From NCBI GenBank assembly GCA_014378465.1, contig JACMNQ010000036.1:124001-188000 (forward strand): 64,000 bases of DNA, written 5' to 3'. Positions 43,710 through 52,824 of this stretch are shown piece by piece. Each line of letters opens with the position of its first letter. The stretch's first letter is position 1. Source of the stretch: Oligoflexia bacterium (GTDB lineage Bacteria > Bdellovibrionota > UBA1018). Position numbers and translations under genes: made by a program. Under the pieces are notes generated by a model. The model ran no database searches, had not been told where the DNA came from, and worked only from the letters and a program-made list of their open reading frames with translations.

Positions 43710-44657
43710 ATGCCGTACGATTTCCTGACCGCTTGGGAGCCCAACGCCTACTTGCCCATCGCCAACGAAGGGGTAACGCAGATCCTGCTCCGAGGCGGGA
43801 AACGAGTTCGGCCCGAACTGTTGCTCTGCGTGGCACGCGGCCTGGGCGAAAGGCCGGGGGTTTCACCGGAAGTCCGTGAAAAAGAGGCTCTCATCTGCGC
43901 TCGTGCGGCGGAATGGGTGCACGCTGCCACCCTTTCCCATGATGACGTGATCGATGAAGCCAGCGTTCGAAGGGGCCGGCCGACCCTCAGTGCGAAGCTC
44001 GGCAATACGAAGGCGGTACTCACGGGGGACCTGCTCCTCAGTCGGGTGATTCGTGAACTCTCCGAGCTTGGGAATCTCGAGGTTCTCCGCTCGATGTCCG
44101 AAACAGTCGAGAGTCTCGTGACGGGTGAGTGGTTGCAGTACGATGTGCGCTGGAAACTTGAAGTGGACCGCAAAGTGCTTCGCACGATCGCCGAGCTCAA
44201 GACCGGTGCTTTGATCGCCTGGTCGGCGGCCGCTCCCGCCCGGCTGCGAAATGCGGCACCCGAGGTGGTCGGGGCTCTGGACGCTTTCGGTAAAAATGCC
44301 GGTCTGGCCTTTCAGCTGGTGGATGATGCCCTGGATTTTTCCGATCGAAGCGGGAAAGATTTTGGCAAGGATCTCAAGGAAGGCCTGATCAATCAGGCGA
44401 CTCTCCTGATCTTTGAGCTCTTTCCAGAATTCAAGGAAAAGCTGCGCGGACCTTTCGCGCGTCAGAGTGTGGTCGAAGCCGATCTGCTCCTTCCTGAATG
44501 GGTCATGAAACGGGTCGAGGACACTTGCCGTGCGGACTCCAGTGCCTTTCTGGAAGAGGCGAGATCGGCGCTGTTTTCGATCAAAAAGGAATTCGAGCCG
44601 GAAGCTTTCACGGAGTTGCTCGAACTGCTCCGAAAACTCGAAAATAGAAAAGTCTGA
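43710..44657 (+). CDS. Polyprenyl diphosphate synthase
   Basis: The 315-residue enzyme has GGKRVRPELLL, the first aspartate-rich motif HDDVIDEASVRRG, KTGALIAWSA and the second one FQLVDDALDFSDRSGKDFGKDLKEG. It condenses isopentenyl diphosphate with allylic diphosphates to make a long prenyl chain; chain length cannot be read from the sequence. The start is set at ATG 43710, right at the operator candidate, with no space for a ribosome binding site, so a leaderless message is possible. The prenyltransferase gene follows 9 bases later. Confidence 0.92.
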   Translation: MPYDFLTAWEPNAYLPIANEGVTQILLRGGKRVRPELLLCVARGLGERPGVSPEVREKEALICARAAEWVHAATLSHDDVIDEASVRRGRPTLSAKLGNTKAVLTGDLLLSRVIRELSELGNLEVLRSMSETVESLVTGEWLQYDVRWKLEVDRKVLRTIAELKTGALIAWSAAAPARLRNAAPEVVGALDAFGKNAGLAFQLVDDALDFSDRSGKDFGKDLKEGLINQATLLIFELFPEFKEKLRGPFARQSVVEADLLLPEWVMKRVEDTCRADSSAFLEEARSALFSIKKEFEPEAFTELLELLRKLENRKV

Positions 44658-44666
44658 AAGGGAACC

Positions 44667-45740
44667 ATGAGAGAACGCATTCTGGAAAAAAGCAGTGTCG
44701 AAGCGCAAAATCTCCTCTGGAGCGGGAGCTGTGTCGAGAGTGGAGACACTTACCGCGTGATCGCTGATGAATTGATCGCGGGCAGAAGAATCCGCTTCAA
44801 GCTGATTCAGTCGGATGAGCTTCCGCATCCGGGTTTCATCCGGAGCTGGTTGATCTCGATCCGGGCGATCAGTCTGACTGCGACCTTCACTCCTTGCCTG
44901 GCAGTCCTGCTGCTTGCGCTGGCTCAGGGAAGAAGCATTCATGTCGTCACGGCAGTCTGCGCCCTGCTCGGAGTGATCTGTCTGCAGATCGCGGTCAATG
45001 TGCTCAATGACGTTCAGGATCACCTTCGCCTGATCGATCTCCCGGGCAGTGTCGGGGGGAGTGGCGTGATCCAGAAGGGCTGGATTGCGGCTCGCAGCCT
45101 CAACCGCTTTGGTTATGGCACTCTTGCACTCGGCGTTCTGCTGGGGCTTCCGGCTCTGATTGCAAATCCAGCGCTGATCCTGGGGGTGGGAGCGCTCGCG
45201 GTTCTCGGCGTGATGGGGTATTCTGGATGGCCCTTTCACTTCAAATATCGGGCGCTCGGAGACCTCGTCGTCTGGGTTCTCTGCGGCCCGGCAATCACCG
45301 CAGGTTTTGCGGTCGCAAGCTGGGGAGGCTTCTCACGCGGCGATCTGATTCTGGGTGCAGTGCTGGGACTGGGAGCTGTGGCCATTCTGCATGCGAACAA
45401 TCTGAATGATCTCGAAGTGGACCGGGACCGGGGAGCCCGCACTCTGGCCGGGAAGCTTGGCTTCACCCGTTCCAAGCAGTTTCTGGTCATCAATTACCTG
45501 GCGCTTTTTGTTGTCGTCTGGGATCTGGCGCGGATTTCCTGGGTCGTCCCGCTGGTCACGATGCTGGGAATTTTTCCCGCGCTGCGGATCCTCAGGACCG
45601 TTTCCAGGGCTTCGGGGCCACTGGATCCTTCCATTCGCCTGATCCGCTTTCAGACTGCACAGCTGCATCTGCTCATCGGACTGCTCCTCTGCGTCGGGAT
45701 CGGGATCACGTGGGGCTTCGGGCTTTCGTCAGGACTCTGA
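44667..45740 (+). CDS. UbiA-family prenyltransferase, MenA-like
   Basis: The 357-residue protein has about 60 polar residues first, then an eight-to-nine-helix membrane domain with the metal-binding motif AVNVLNDVQDH and the second one NNLNDLEVDRDRGARTLAGKLG, which is the MenA pattern. It transfers a prenyl chain to an aromatic ring such as 1,4-dihydroxy-2-naphthoate in quinone synthesis. It follows the polyprenyl synthase gene directly, which fits making and using the side chain. The N-terminal extension is unusual for MenA. Confidence 0.85.
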   Translation: MRERILEKSSVEAQNLLWSGSCVESGDTYRVIADELIAGRRIRFKLIQSDELPHPGFIRSWLISIRAISLTATFTPCLAVLLLALAQGRSIHVVTAVCALLGVICLQIAVNVLNDVQDHLRLIDLPGSVGGSGVIQKGWIAARSLNRFGYGTLALGVLLGLPALIANPALILGVGALAVLGVMGYSGWPFHFKYRALGDLVVWVLCGPAITAGFAVASWGGFSRGDLILGAVLGLGAVAILHANNLNDLEVDRDRGARTLAGKLGFTRSKQFLVINYLALFVVVWDLARISWVVPLVTMLGIFPALRILRTVSRASGPLDPSIRLIRFQTAQLHLLIGLLLCVGIGITWGFGLSSGL

Positions 45741-45846
45741 CGTTCGCGAGACCCTGGCGAAGACTTGTCCAGCCCGTTCAGGCGAAGTGGCGATGATTTA
45801 ACTCCATGAATGCTTCAGTTCTTCCGAAAAAGCATCAAGGACACTT

Positions 45847-47517
45847 ATGCGCAAACTCTTTCTGATCGTATCCTTCGGGCTGACCTCGGGACTGCTGGCT
45901 CTCTCCGTCTGGCATCACAGGGTGCTCTGGGCCTTCGTGATCGTCGGGCCCATCCTTTTCGCGGGCTTTCAGGATTATTTCCAGAAGGGCAAAGCCATCC
46001 GGCGCAACTTTCCGGTCCTCGGGAGATTTCGCTACTGGTTTGAAACCATCCGGCCGGAAATCAATCAGTACTTCGTCGAGTCCAATTCGGACGGAGTTCC
46101 GTTCAGTCGTGAGCAACGCTCCCTGGTCTACCAGCGCGCGAAAAAGGAGATCGACACTCTTCCGTTCGGAACGCAACAGGATGTGTACGCGGTCGGCTAC
46201 GAGTGGATCAACCATTCACTTGCCCCAACGCACATTGATCCCAGTCAGCTTCGAATCTCCATCGGTGGCCCGGACTGCAGGCAGCCCTACAGCGCGAGCA
46301 TCTTCAATATTTCCGCGATGAGTTACGGCGCTCTCAGCAAAAACGCGATTCTCGCCTTGAACGGAGGCGCAAAAGACGGCGGTTTCGCCCACAACACGGG
46401 TGAGGGCGGCCTGAGTCCCTATCATCTGGAAAATGGGGGAGACCTCATCTGGCAGATCGGTACGGGCTATTTCAGCTGCCGCAATCGCGACGGCAGTTTC
46501 AATGCGGAACTTTTTCAGGAAAATGCGGCGGATGCACGAATCAAGATGATCGAGATCAAACTTTCCCAGGGCGCGAAGCCATCTCACGGGGGGATTCTGC
46601 CCGCGAAAAAAGTGACTCTCGAAATCTCGAAGATCCGAGGCGTGCCGATGGGCTTTGATGTCCTGTCACCCCCCGCTCACAGTGAATTTTCGACCCCGAT
46701 CGGGCTTCTGGAATTCGTGCAGAAGCTTCGCACCTTGAGCGGAGGCAAGCCTGTCGGTTTCAAACTGTGTCTGGGCAAACGCCGTGAATTCATCGCGATC
46801 TGCAAAGCGATGATCAAGACCGGGATCACGCCTGATTTCATCTCCGTCGATGGCGGAGAAGGTGGCACCGGCGCCGCGCCGCTGGAGTTTTCAAATCACG
46901 TTGGAACTCCCGGCATCGATGGCCTGGTTTTCGTGCACAACGCTCTCACGGGTTTTGGTCTCCGGGACCGGATCAAGATTCTGAATTCCGGCAAAGTCAC
47001 GAGTGGCTTTGGTGTGATTCAGCGCCTCGCGCTGGGAGCGGACGCACTTTACTCCGCGCGCGGGATGATGCTGGCACTCGGCTGCATTCAGGCGCTTCGC
47101 TGCAATACGAATCACTGTCCGACCGGCGTGGCCACGCAGGATCCTGGTCTGGTCGCCGGCCTCGTCGTCAGAGACAAACGCGCTCGCATCGCGAACTTTC
47201 ACCACGAGACGGTCAGCAGTGTCAGTCACATGATCGAAGCGATGGGACTCGCGAGTCCGGCCGCTCTTCGCCCCTGGCACATCCAGAAACGAGTGGGTCC
47301 GTATGAAACGAAGAATTACGGCGAGATCTTTCAGTTCCTGAAGGAAGGGGAACTTCTTCTGGCCACGATTCCGGAAGCTTTCAGAAAAGCGTTTGACGGC
47401 GCGATTGCCGAGAGCTTTCAGCATCCTTCGGATCTGGTTCAGCCGGTGGCGCAGCTTGAGAAGGCTGAAAATGCCGAAACTCTCAAAAGGAAGGTTGTGG
47501 CCGCTTCGGCTGCCTGA
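45847..47517 (+). CDS. FMN-binding glutamate-synthase-like protein
   Basis: The 556-residue protein begins with a membrane segment (LIVSFGLTSGLLALSV and WAFVIVGPILFAGF), then the GltB-type FMN domain: SASIFNISAMSYGALSKNAILALNGGA, NTGEGGLSPYH, IKLSQGAKPSHGGILPAKKV, DFISVDGGEGGTGAAPLEF and the Cys cluster region CNTNHCPTGVATQDP. It lacks the amidotransferase domain of the large GOGAT subunit. Such proteins are often membrane-linked and of uncertain substrate. It starts 106 bases after the prenyltransferase gene and may belong to the same unit. Confidence 0.87.
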   Translation: MRKLFLIVSFGLTSGLLALSVWHHRVLWAFVIVGPILFAGFQDYFQKGKAIRRNFPVLGRFRYWFETIRPEINQYFVESNSDGVPFSREQRSLVYQRAKKEIDTLPFGTQQDVYAVGYEWINHSLAPTHIDPSQLRISIGGPDCRQPYSASIFNISAMSYGALSKNAILALNGGAKDGGFAHNTGEGGLSPYHLENGGDLIWQIGTGYFSCRNRDGSFNAELFQENAADARIKMIEIKLSQGAKPSHGGILPAKKVTLEISKIRGVPMGFDVLSPPAHSEFSTPIGLLEFVQKLRTLSGGKPVGFKLCLGKRREFIAICKAMIKTGITPDFISVDGGEGGTGAAPLEFSNHVGTPGIDGLVFVHNALTGFGLRDRIKILNSGKVTSGFGVIQRLALGADALYSARGMMLALGCIQALRCNTNHCPTGVATQDPGLVAGLVVRDKRARIANFHHETVSSVSHMIEAMGLASPAALRPWHIQKRVGPYETKNYGEIFQFLKEGELLLATIPEAFRKAFDGAIAESFQHPSDLVQPVAQLEKAENAETLKRKVVAASAA

Positions 47518-47526
47518 AGAAAAGCT

Positions 47527-47958
47527 TCATCCAGCCTTCAGAGTCTGCTCCGGACTGGAGAGCTGCTGAAAGAGCCCAAACAGATCCAGCTCATGCCAGT
47601 GCTCGGTGATCTTTCGATCCTTGACACGGTACTCGTCCATGCCGGTGCAGTGAACTTTCCGGTCCGTGGCGGGAACGCCTAGAAAATCTCCCGTGTGCCG
47701 CCCCTCCAGGTGCCAACGCGCGAGGACGCGGTCGCCTTCCGCGATCATTTCGTCGAGAAAGAAGTGAAGGTCCGTGAAAGCGTCGTGCAGCTTCGTCAAC
47801 CTCGCGCGGACCGCCTCTCTGCCTTCTTCTTGTCCTGGCTCCGATGGATGCTGCACGTAATGACTGGAGATGAATCCATCGAGGTAGAAGGGCGCACTGC
47901 CGTTCAGAACCTGGTCAAAGAAGTTCTTGATGATCGATCGGTTTTCCTGGGGCGTCAT
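47527..47958 (-). CDS. SnoaL-like ester cyclase-family protein
   Basis: The ATG at 47958, behind AGGAG, gives 143 residues; the track's start at 48033 adds 25 unlikely residues. The SnoaL pattern is visible: FFDQVLNGSAP, YVQHPSEPGQEEGREAVRARL, RVLARWHLEGRHTGDFLGVPAT and KITEHWHELDLFGLFQQL. It is a small cone-shaped fold protein of the NTF2-like group; substrates vary widely. It is convergent with the glutamate-synthase-like gene. Confidence 0.85.
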   Translation of the reverse strand: MTPQENRSIIKNFFDQVLNGSAPFYLDGFISSHYVQHPSEPGQEEGREAVRARLTKLHDAFTDLHFFLDEMIAEGDRVLARWHLEGRHTGDFLGVPATDRKVHCTGMDEYRVKDRKITEHWHELDLFGLFQQLSSPEQTLKAG

Positions 47959-48048
47959 GAGTGAATTCTCCTGACTGGAGAACTTGCAAGAATCGAGTAT
48001 CGTGCCTCGGTTCGTGAACCCGAGTCGGGTCACGAGTGGGGGTAATGA

Positions 48049-48078
48049 AAAATCCCATCTGCGCGCAGATGGGATTTT
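48049..48078 (-). terminator. Perfect palindromic terminator of the anchor-A lipoprotein gene
   Basis: AAAATCCCATCTGC is followed directly by its exact complement GCAGATGGGATTTT with a central GCGC, so all 30 bases are self-complementary. It lies 40 bases after the stop codon of the reverse-strand gene. The A/T ends let it work in either direction. Confidence 0.85.
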
Positions 48079-48117
48079 CGGGTGTGGGTATGGAAATTCA
48101 AAACTACGGAGAATGAA

Positions 48118-49230
48118 TCAGAGCTGCATCACGGGCAACTGTCCCGTCGGTGAGGGGGCAGGAGTCGGTTCTCCCGTGGGTGCAGGATCTGGCGTCACAG
48201 TTGAAGTGGGCGTAGCTGAAGGAGTGGCACTGGGTTGGCCCGAAGGGGGTGATGAAGGTTGCGAAGTCGGCTCACCCGAGGGCTGTCCTGAAGGCTGTCC
48301 TGAAGGCTGTCCTGAAGGCTGTGCGGTCGGCTGGCAGGAAGGGGATGGAGTGGGCGCCGGTGCCGTTGCAGGCAACCAGAAAGGGCAGAAGGGACTGGCG
48401 TCAAAGGCTGCTGGATTTCCGGAAAGATCGATCGAGTCCCAGGCGATGATGGAGCCTTTGAGTGTTCCGTTGCCTGAAAGGTGGGCGCTCCCGCGCGTGG
48501 CGATCAGGGTGCCAAAGAGATTGCCGTTCCCGGAGACTTTGATCTGAGCGCCCGAGCGACTGAGGTGAAATACCACGTTCTGGGATTGAGCATCACCCTG
48601 GAGAACCATGCCCGCTTTTCCGGAGAGACTGAGATCTCCCGAAACGTTCACGATGAAGAGATCCGTCTTGCTGCCGGAAATCGTCAGCTGGTCCTGTCCT
48701 GAGAGTGCGATATCTCCGTCAATCCGGATGACGTTGATGCCCCCTTTGCCGGCCAAGGTCTGAGACGAATGAATGGAATTCAAAATCTGGGTCGGCTTCA
48801 TCGCTTCCATCTGATCAATGACGTGAAGCAGGACGGGCTCGAGAGAACTCAGGTCCTGTTCAACGATCTTGCCTGCTGAAGCATGACCCGTGAAATGAAT
48901 GGCGTCTCTGGAAGGAGAATAGACGGAGTCACCCACTTTCACATTGCCATGAGCGGACAAGGTTGAATGTCCGAGAAGAACGATTGCGCCTTTCACCTGG
49001 GCGTTGCCGTTCATCGAGATCGCGGTATCGGACAGTCCGATGATTCCGGCAGAATGAGAAAGGCATCGAGGAGCTCCGCTTTCTTCTGAGCCCAAGCCCA
49101 GAAGGATGCTCTCACTCGAATCTGAAACCGCGTTGCAGCCCACCGCGGAAGTGGCGGCCAGAGCTGCCAGTACGAGGGAGCGAGTTGAGATCAGTGCCGA
49201 AGTGTTTTTGCTTCCATTGCTTTTAGTCAT
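48118..49230 (-). CDS. Lipoprotein with choice-of-anchor-A-like domain and PSGQ repeats
   Basis: The 370-residue protein has a lipoprotein signal with the box AVGC. The middle part (about 60-290) is a regular beta-rich sequence with many LSGNG and ISGS turns (INVIRIDGDIALSGQDQLTI, DLFIVNVSGDLSLSGKAG, VVFHLSRSGAQIKVSGNGNLFGTLIA), as in choice-of-anchor-A domains of surface proteins. The C-terminal 80 residues are a Pro/Ser/Thr-rich stalk with PSGQ units. The AT-rich region 49231-49381 before it should hold its promoter. Its role may be surface attachment; that is inference. Confidence 0.72.
   Translation of the reverse strand: MTKSNGSKNTSALISTRSLVLAALAATSAVGCNAVSDSSESILLGLGSEESGAPRCLSHSAGIIGLSDTAISMNGNAQVKGAIVLLGHSTLSAHGNVKVGDSVYSPSRDAIHFTGHASAGKIVEQDLSSLEPVLLHVIDQMEAMKPTQILNSIHSSQTLAGKGGINVIRIDGDIALSGQDQLTISGSKTDLFIVNVSGDLSLSGKAGMVLQGDAQSQNVVFHLSRSGAQIKVSGNGNLFGTLIATRGSAHLSGNGTLKGSIIAWDSIDLSGNPAAFDASPFCPFWLPATAPAPTPSPSCQPTAQPSGQPSGQPSGQPSGEPTSQPSSPPSGQPSATPSATPTSTVTPDPAPTGEPTPAPSPTGQLPVMQL
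48281..48322 (-). repeat. 12-bp coding tandem repeat (PSGQ units)
   Basis: GGCTGTCCTGAA is repeated three times exactly and begins a fourth time. On the coding strand it encodes PSGQ. Exact repeats of 12 bases allow length changes by slippage without frameshift. Confidence 0.85.
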
Positions 49231-49381
49231 CGAGACTCTCCTTGTTCAAATTCATGATGCATTGCGTTAATAAACAATAATACTGTTTAGTTTTATTAGC
49301 AATTTAAAAATTTGATCCAAGTATATGATATTGATGAATTTATATTACAAAGGAAGCGGACTGTTTGGACACAGGGACTTC

Positions 49382-49966
49382 TCAGGGAAACCGAATCGTG
49401 AAACCGGCAGTGGTCTGGTAGTCGTTTTTTTTCAGGTCCGGAAATTGATTGAAGACGACCGTCAGACCCGCGGTCAGTGAAAAGTTGTGGAAGAGCCGGA
49501 TGTCGAGACCCGTGCCCGCGTACGGGCTGTATTTGATCTTGTCCGTGGTCTTCGTTGAAACGCCAGAGTTGGTCTCTTCATGAACGTTGCGAGTGGCCTG
49601 ACCCCCGGCCCGAAGAAAGGTGGAGAGAAAACTGCTCATCGCGAACGTCGAACGGATACCGAGCTTCACTCGGTCGGCGGTGTCTCGGGTGGTGAGGTTC
49701 TGAAGTGGGAAGGCTTCGCTGTCCATGCCATGAGTGTACTCACTTTCGAGAGAAAGGAGTCTCACACCGGCCGTGACCCGTACACCGTAGATGAGTCGAG
49801 TCGTCGCGTGGGGAGTGGGAACGAGCTTCTGGGTTCGCTCGAAACCGATGATCGGAACGACCGTCGTGGTCACCATCGAAGGACCCGCGGCCTGGGCACT
49901 CGGAATCAGGAGAACGGACAAGGATGAAATGAGCGAAACGAGGAGAGTATTTTGAATCAACTTCAT
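49382..49966 (-). CDS. Outer-membrane beta-barrel protein
   Basis: The 194-residue protein has a signal peptide (LLVSLISSLSVLLIPSAQA). The mature part consists of alternating hydrophobic and polar residues typical of beta-strands (RLIYGVRVTAGVRLLSLESEY, YAGTGLDIRLFHNFSLTAGL) and ends FTIRFP, close to the C-terminal aromatic signal of outer-membrane proteins. An OmpA/OmpW-like eight-stranded barrel is likely. The function is unknown. Confidence 0.7.
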   Translation of the reverse strand: MKLIQNTLLVSLISSLSVLLIPSAQAAGPSMVTTTVVPIIGFERTQKLVPTPHATTRLIYGVRVTAGVRLLSLESEYTHGMDSEAFPLQNLTTRDTADRVKLGIRSTFAMSSFLSTFLRAGGQATRNVHEETNSGVSTKTTDKIKYSPYAGTGLDIRLFHNFSLTAGLTVVFNQFPDLKKNDYQTTAGFTIRFP

Positions 49967-50136
49967 CTCGTGACTTTACCATGTGACCTGGAGCGAGTCA
50001 GTCGGCACAAAGTTCCGGGCGTCAGCGGGTCAAGTATCGAACTCATGACGCAAATGCCTATTCGTATCAGTTTGGTTATCCAGCGATATCGCTTACTTGG
50101 AGAGAAAACTTTGGCTCAGAGCCTCTTTTTTAATAG

Positions 50137-50382
50137 GTTGAGCCACCTGACGCCCGTAATTCACAGGAATGCAAACTGAACACGAGTCCAGGCAAATTAT
50201 CCTCAATCCCGGGCTTTCAGATCAATCTCATCGGACTGCGGCTGGAGTCATTGGCCTGCCTGATTCGGGATCGCCAACTCACTTGCGTGTGTGCCTATGG
50301 CACGGGCCAGACTCCTCTCAATGAACGCGATCCCTTTGTTCATCAGATCGAATTCAAGGAACTGAACGCGCCGAAAACCTGA
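50137..50382 (+). pseudogene. Possible gene remnant without a start codon
   Basis: The frame from TAG (50134) to TGA (50380-50382) contains a protein-like sequence (FQINLIGLRLESLACLIRD ... VCAYGTGQTPLNERDPFVHQ) but no ATG, GTG or TTG. It is not in the ORF track for that reason. It may be the 3' end of a lost gene or chance. The rest of 49967-50444 shows nothing I can name. Confidence 0.25.
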
Positions 50383-50444
50383 TGGGCCCTCCATGCCATT
50401 GCAGCATTGAATCCAGAGAGGGATGCAGTTAAGGTCTCACGCCT

Positions 50445-50945
50445 GTGAATCCAACTGCCTTTCTCCCTACTCCGATGACCGAAAAAGACCATCGAAAGCG
50501 ACTTCTGAAGATCTGGTTCTTCGGCTTTCTGGGACTCTTCGCGATCATAGGCAGCCTGAACCTCTGGAAGCTCTTCAGGCTCATGCGAGACGGCGTGCCC
50601 ACCTCTCTGATCATTCGCGCGGTCGATTCGGATCGCCGACAGACTCTGCACTACTCCTACGTCGTGGACCAGGTGTCGTACGAGGGTGAAGACGCAGGGA
50701 TCGGAGCAGGCGAAGGAGCAGGGGCAGAGGTTCAAGTGAAAGTGGGGGACCGGCTTCAGGGTTACGCTCTCCTGTCAGATCCCTCCGTTTCATGCATCGG
50801 AGAGCCCGGCCCGCAGCTCAGGCACGAAGCCGGACTCGCTTTTCTCGTCGCGCTCCTCGTCCCTGGTCTCGTCACGCTGCGAGCTTCCCGGCGTTATAAG
50901 AAGTGGTTGAAAAAACAGAGTGGGGGCGAGATCCGTGGCGCTTGA
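50445..50945 (+). CDS. DUF3592-like membrane protein
   Basis: The 166-residue protein has two membrane helices (IWFFGFLGLFAIIGSLNLW and AGLAFLVALLVPGLVTL) around an external beta-rich part (HYSYVVDQVSYEGED ... VKVGDRLQGYALLSDPSVSCIG), the layout of DUF3592 proteins. The start is GTG 50445 with AAGG upstream; ATG 50475 is also possible. It overlaps the ABC exporter gene by 11 bases and is probably cotranscribed. Confidence 0.65.
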   Translation: MNPTAFLPTPMTEKDHRKRLLKIWFFGFLGLFAIIGSLNLWKLFRLMRDGVPTSLIIRAVDSDRRQTLHYSYVVDQVSYEGEDAGIGAGEGAGAEVQVKVGDRLQGYALLSDPSVSCIGEPGPQLRHEAGLAFLVALLVPGLVTLRASRRYKKWLKKQSGGEIRGA

Positions 50946-52806
50946 TCCGATCCGCGAACTGCGGAAAAAATTCAGGTCCGAGTGGCTGCCGAGCTGGAGC
51001 AGTTCAGTTCTCAACATTCGACGCGCCTTCGGGCTCGTCTGGGAGGCGGATTCACGCACGACAGTCCACCTGTCCCTCATCACCCTGGCGAGCGGACTTC
51101 TCCCCGTGGCCCAGGCCTGGGTTGGAAAACTCATCGTCGATTCCGTCGTTCAATCCATGCAGCACAAGGTCACCTTCAGAGAAGGCGTTTTCGCGGCCCT
51201 ACCGTTCCTCGTCGCTGAATTCGGGCTGCTTTTCTTCAGTTCCGCGATCAATCAGTTTCGCTCCTTCTTCGAAGAAGTGATGGACCACAAGCTTGGGCAC
51301 TCGATCAACTCAAGGATCGTGAAGAAAGCTCTTGATCTCGACCTGACCTATTTCGAAGATGCTGATTTCTACGACAAGATGCAGAACGCTCGCCGGCAAT
51401 CTGAATTCAGGGCCATGGCCATCGTGGACCGCTCACTGCTGCTCGTGCAGAGCGTGGTCACGCTCATTTCCTTTCTGATTCTTCTGGCGTCGTTCAGTCC
51501 CTGGATCGCCTTCATTCTCTTCTTCGCGACCCTTCCAGCTTTCATCGTTCAGGGAAAGTTCAGCAAACTCAATTTCAGGCTCCAGTCCTGGAGAGCGCCC
51601 GAATCGAGAATGATGCAGTACCTGGAGCAGACTCTCACGCTCGACAGTGCCGCCAAGGAAGTGAAGCTTTTCGGTCTCGGAAAAACGCTTCAGGGCAGAA
51701 ACGACGCGATCTTCTGGAAGACCTTTCGGGAGGACGAAGCTCTCGCGAGAAAGCGGTCCGTTGCAAGCCTGGGTTGGTCGCTTCTGTCGCTTCTCACTTA
51801 TTATGGTTCCTATGCCTGGATCATCGGCATCACCGCCCAGGGACTGCTCACTCTGGGGAGCATGACTCTGTACCTCAACCTCTTTCGCCAGAGTCAGGGC
51901 TCCATTCAGGGACTTTTTGATCACGTCAACAAACTCTACGAAAATGGGCTCTTCATGGACAACCTTTTCAGTTTTCTGGCGCTGCCCAATCAGGTTGCAT
52001 CGCCGCACGCGGGAGTCAAAGTCGCGGCCGGCATGCTTGAAGTTCCTTCCGGGGACTTTGAAATTGAATTCAGAAATGTCTCCTACCAGTATGCTTCGAC
52101 TGGAGTCTGGGCTCTCAAGGACGTGAACCTCGTGATTCATGCGCGCGAGAAGCTCGCGCTGGTGGGTGAGAATGGTGCGGGCAAGACGACTTTGATCAAA
52201 CTTCTCACGCGACTGTACGAGCCGACGGGCGGCGCGGTACTCCTGGCGGGCCGCGATCTGCGCGAGTACGACCTCACATCGCTTCGCAAGGCGACGGGCG
52301 TGATCTTTCAGGACTTCGTGAAGTATCAGCTGAGTCTTGAGGAAAATATCGGTTTTGGTTCAATCGATGAGCTGTCGGATCACGAAAAGATCGTGAAAGC
52401 CGCGGAGCGGGGAGGAGCCGATGATCTGCTTCCGGATCTCAAGCAGGGCTGGGAGACGGTGCTCGGATCCTGGTTCAAGGGCGGGCAGGAACTTTCGGGC
52501 GGTCAATGGCAGAAAGTCGCGCTCAGCCGGGCCTTCATGAGAAATGCGTCGATCCTCGTGCTCGATGAACCGACTTCGGCACTCGATGCTGAAAAGGAGT
52601 ATGAGATCTTTCACCGCTTTCGTGAACTCACCGAAGGCAAGATCGCTCTGCTGGTTTCTCATCGCTTCAGCACGGTCCGGATGGCGGACCGGATCGCGGT
52701 CCTGAAGGACGGAGGAATCCTGGAGCTCGGTTCTCATGAGGAACTTGTTCGGCTGGGGGGAACCTACGCCCGCCTCTTTGAAATGCAGGCGCAGGGTTAC
52801 CGCTGA
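50935..52806 (+). CDS. ABC exporter, fused permease and ATPase
   Basis: GTG 50935 (behind GGGGGCGAG) is preferred to the track's GTG 50920. The 623-residue protein has a six-helix membrane domain and then an ATPase domain with Walker A GENGAGKTTLIKLL, the signature ELSGGQWQKVALSRA, Walker B ILVLDEPTSALD and the switch His in LLVSHRFSTV. This is the MsbA/HlyB-type half-transporter that works as a dimer. The loop EVMDHKLGHSINSRIVKKALDLD and the short helices suggest a peptide or lipid exporter; the substrate cannot be told. Confidence 0.92.
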   Translation: MALDPIRELRKKFRSEWLPSWSSSVLNIRRAFGLVWEADSRTTVHLSLITLASGLLPVAQAWVGKLIVDSVVQSMQHKVTFREGVFAALPFLVAEFGLLFFSSAINQFRSFFEEVMDHKLGHSINSRIVKKALDLDLTYFEDADFYDKMQNARRQSEFRAMAIVDRSLLLVQSVVTLISFLILLASFSPWIAFILFFATLPAFIVQGKFSKLNFRLQSWRAPESRMMQYLEQTLTLDSAAKEVKLFGLGKTLQGRNDAIFWKTFREDEALARKRSVASLGWSLLSLLTYYGSYAWIIGITAQGLLTLGSMTLYLNLFRQSQGSIQGLFDHVNKLYENGLFMDNLFSFLALPNQVASPHAGVKVAAGMLEVPSGDFEIEFRNVSYQYASTGVWALKDVNLVIHAREKLALVGENGAGKTTLIKLLTRLYEPTGGAVLLAGRDLREYDLTSLRKATGVIFQDFVKYQLSLEENIGFGSIDELSDHEKIVKAAERGGADDLLPDLKQGWETVLGSWFKGGQELSGGQWQKVALSRAFMRNASILVLDEPTSALDAEKEYEIFHRFRELTEGKIALLVSHRFSTVRMADRIAVLKDGGILELGSHEELVRLGGTYARLFEMQAQGYR

Positions 52807-52824
52807 TTCACTTGAACGCGTGAA

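Noticed and set aside
43863-45239. 458-codon reverse-strand ORF opposite the polyprenyl synthase and prenyltransferase genes
   Set aside because: It runs antisense to two clearly identified genes, is rich in Arg/Gln/His, as antisense frames of GC-rich genes are, and has no family features.
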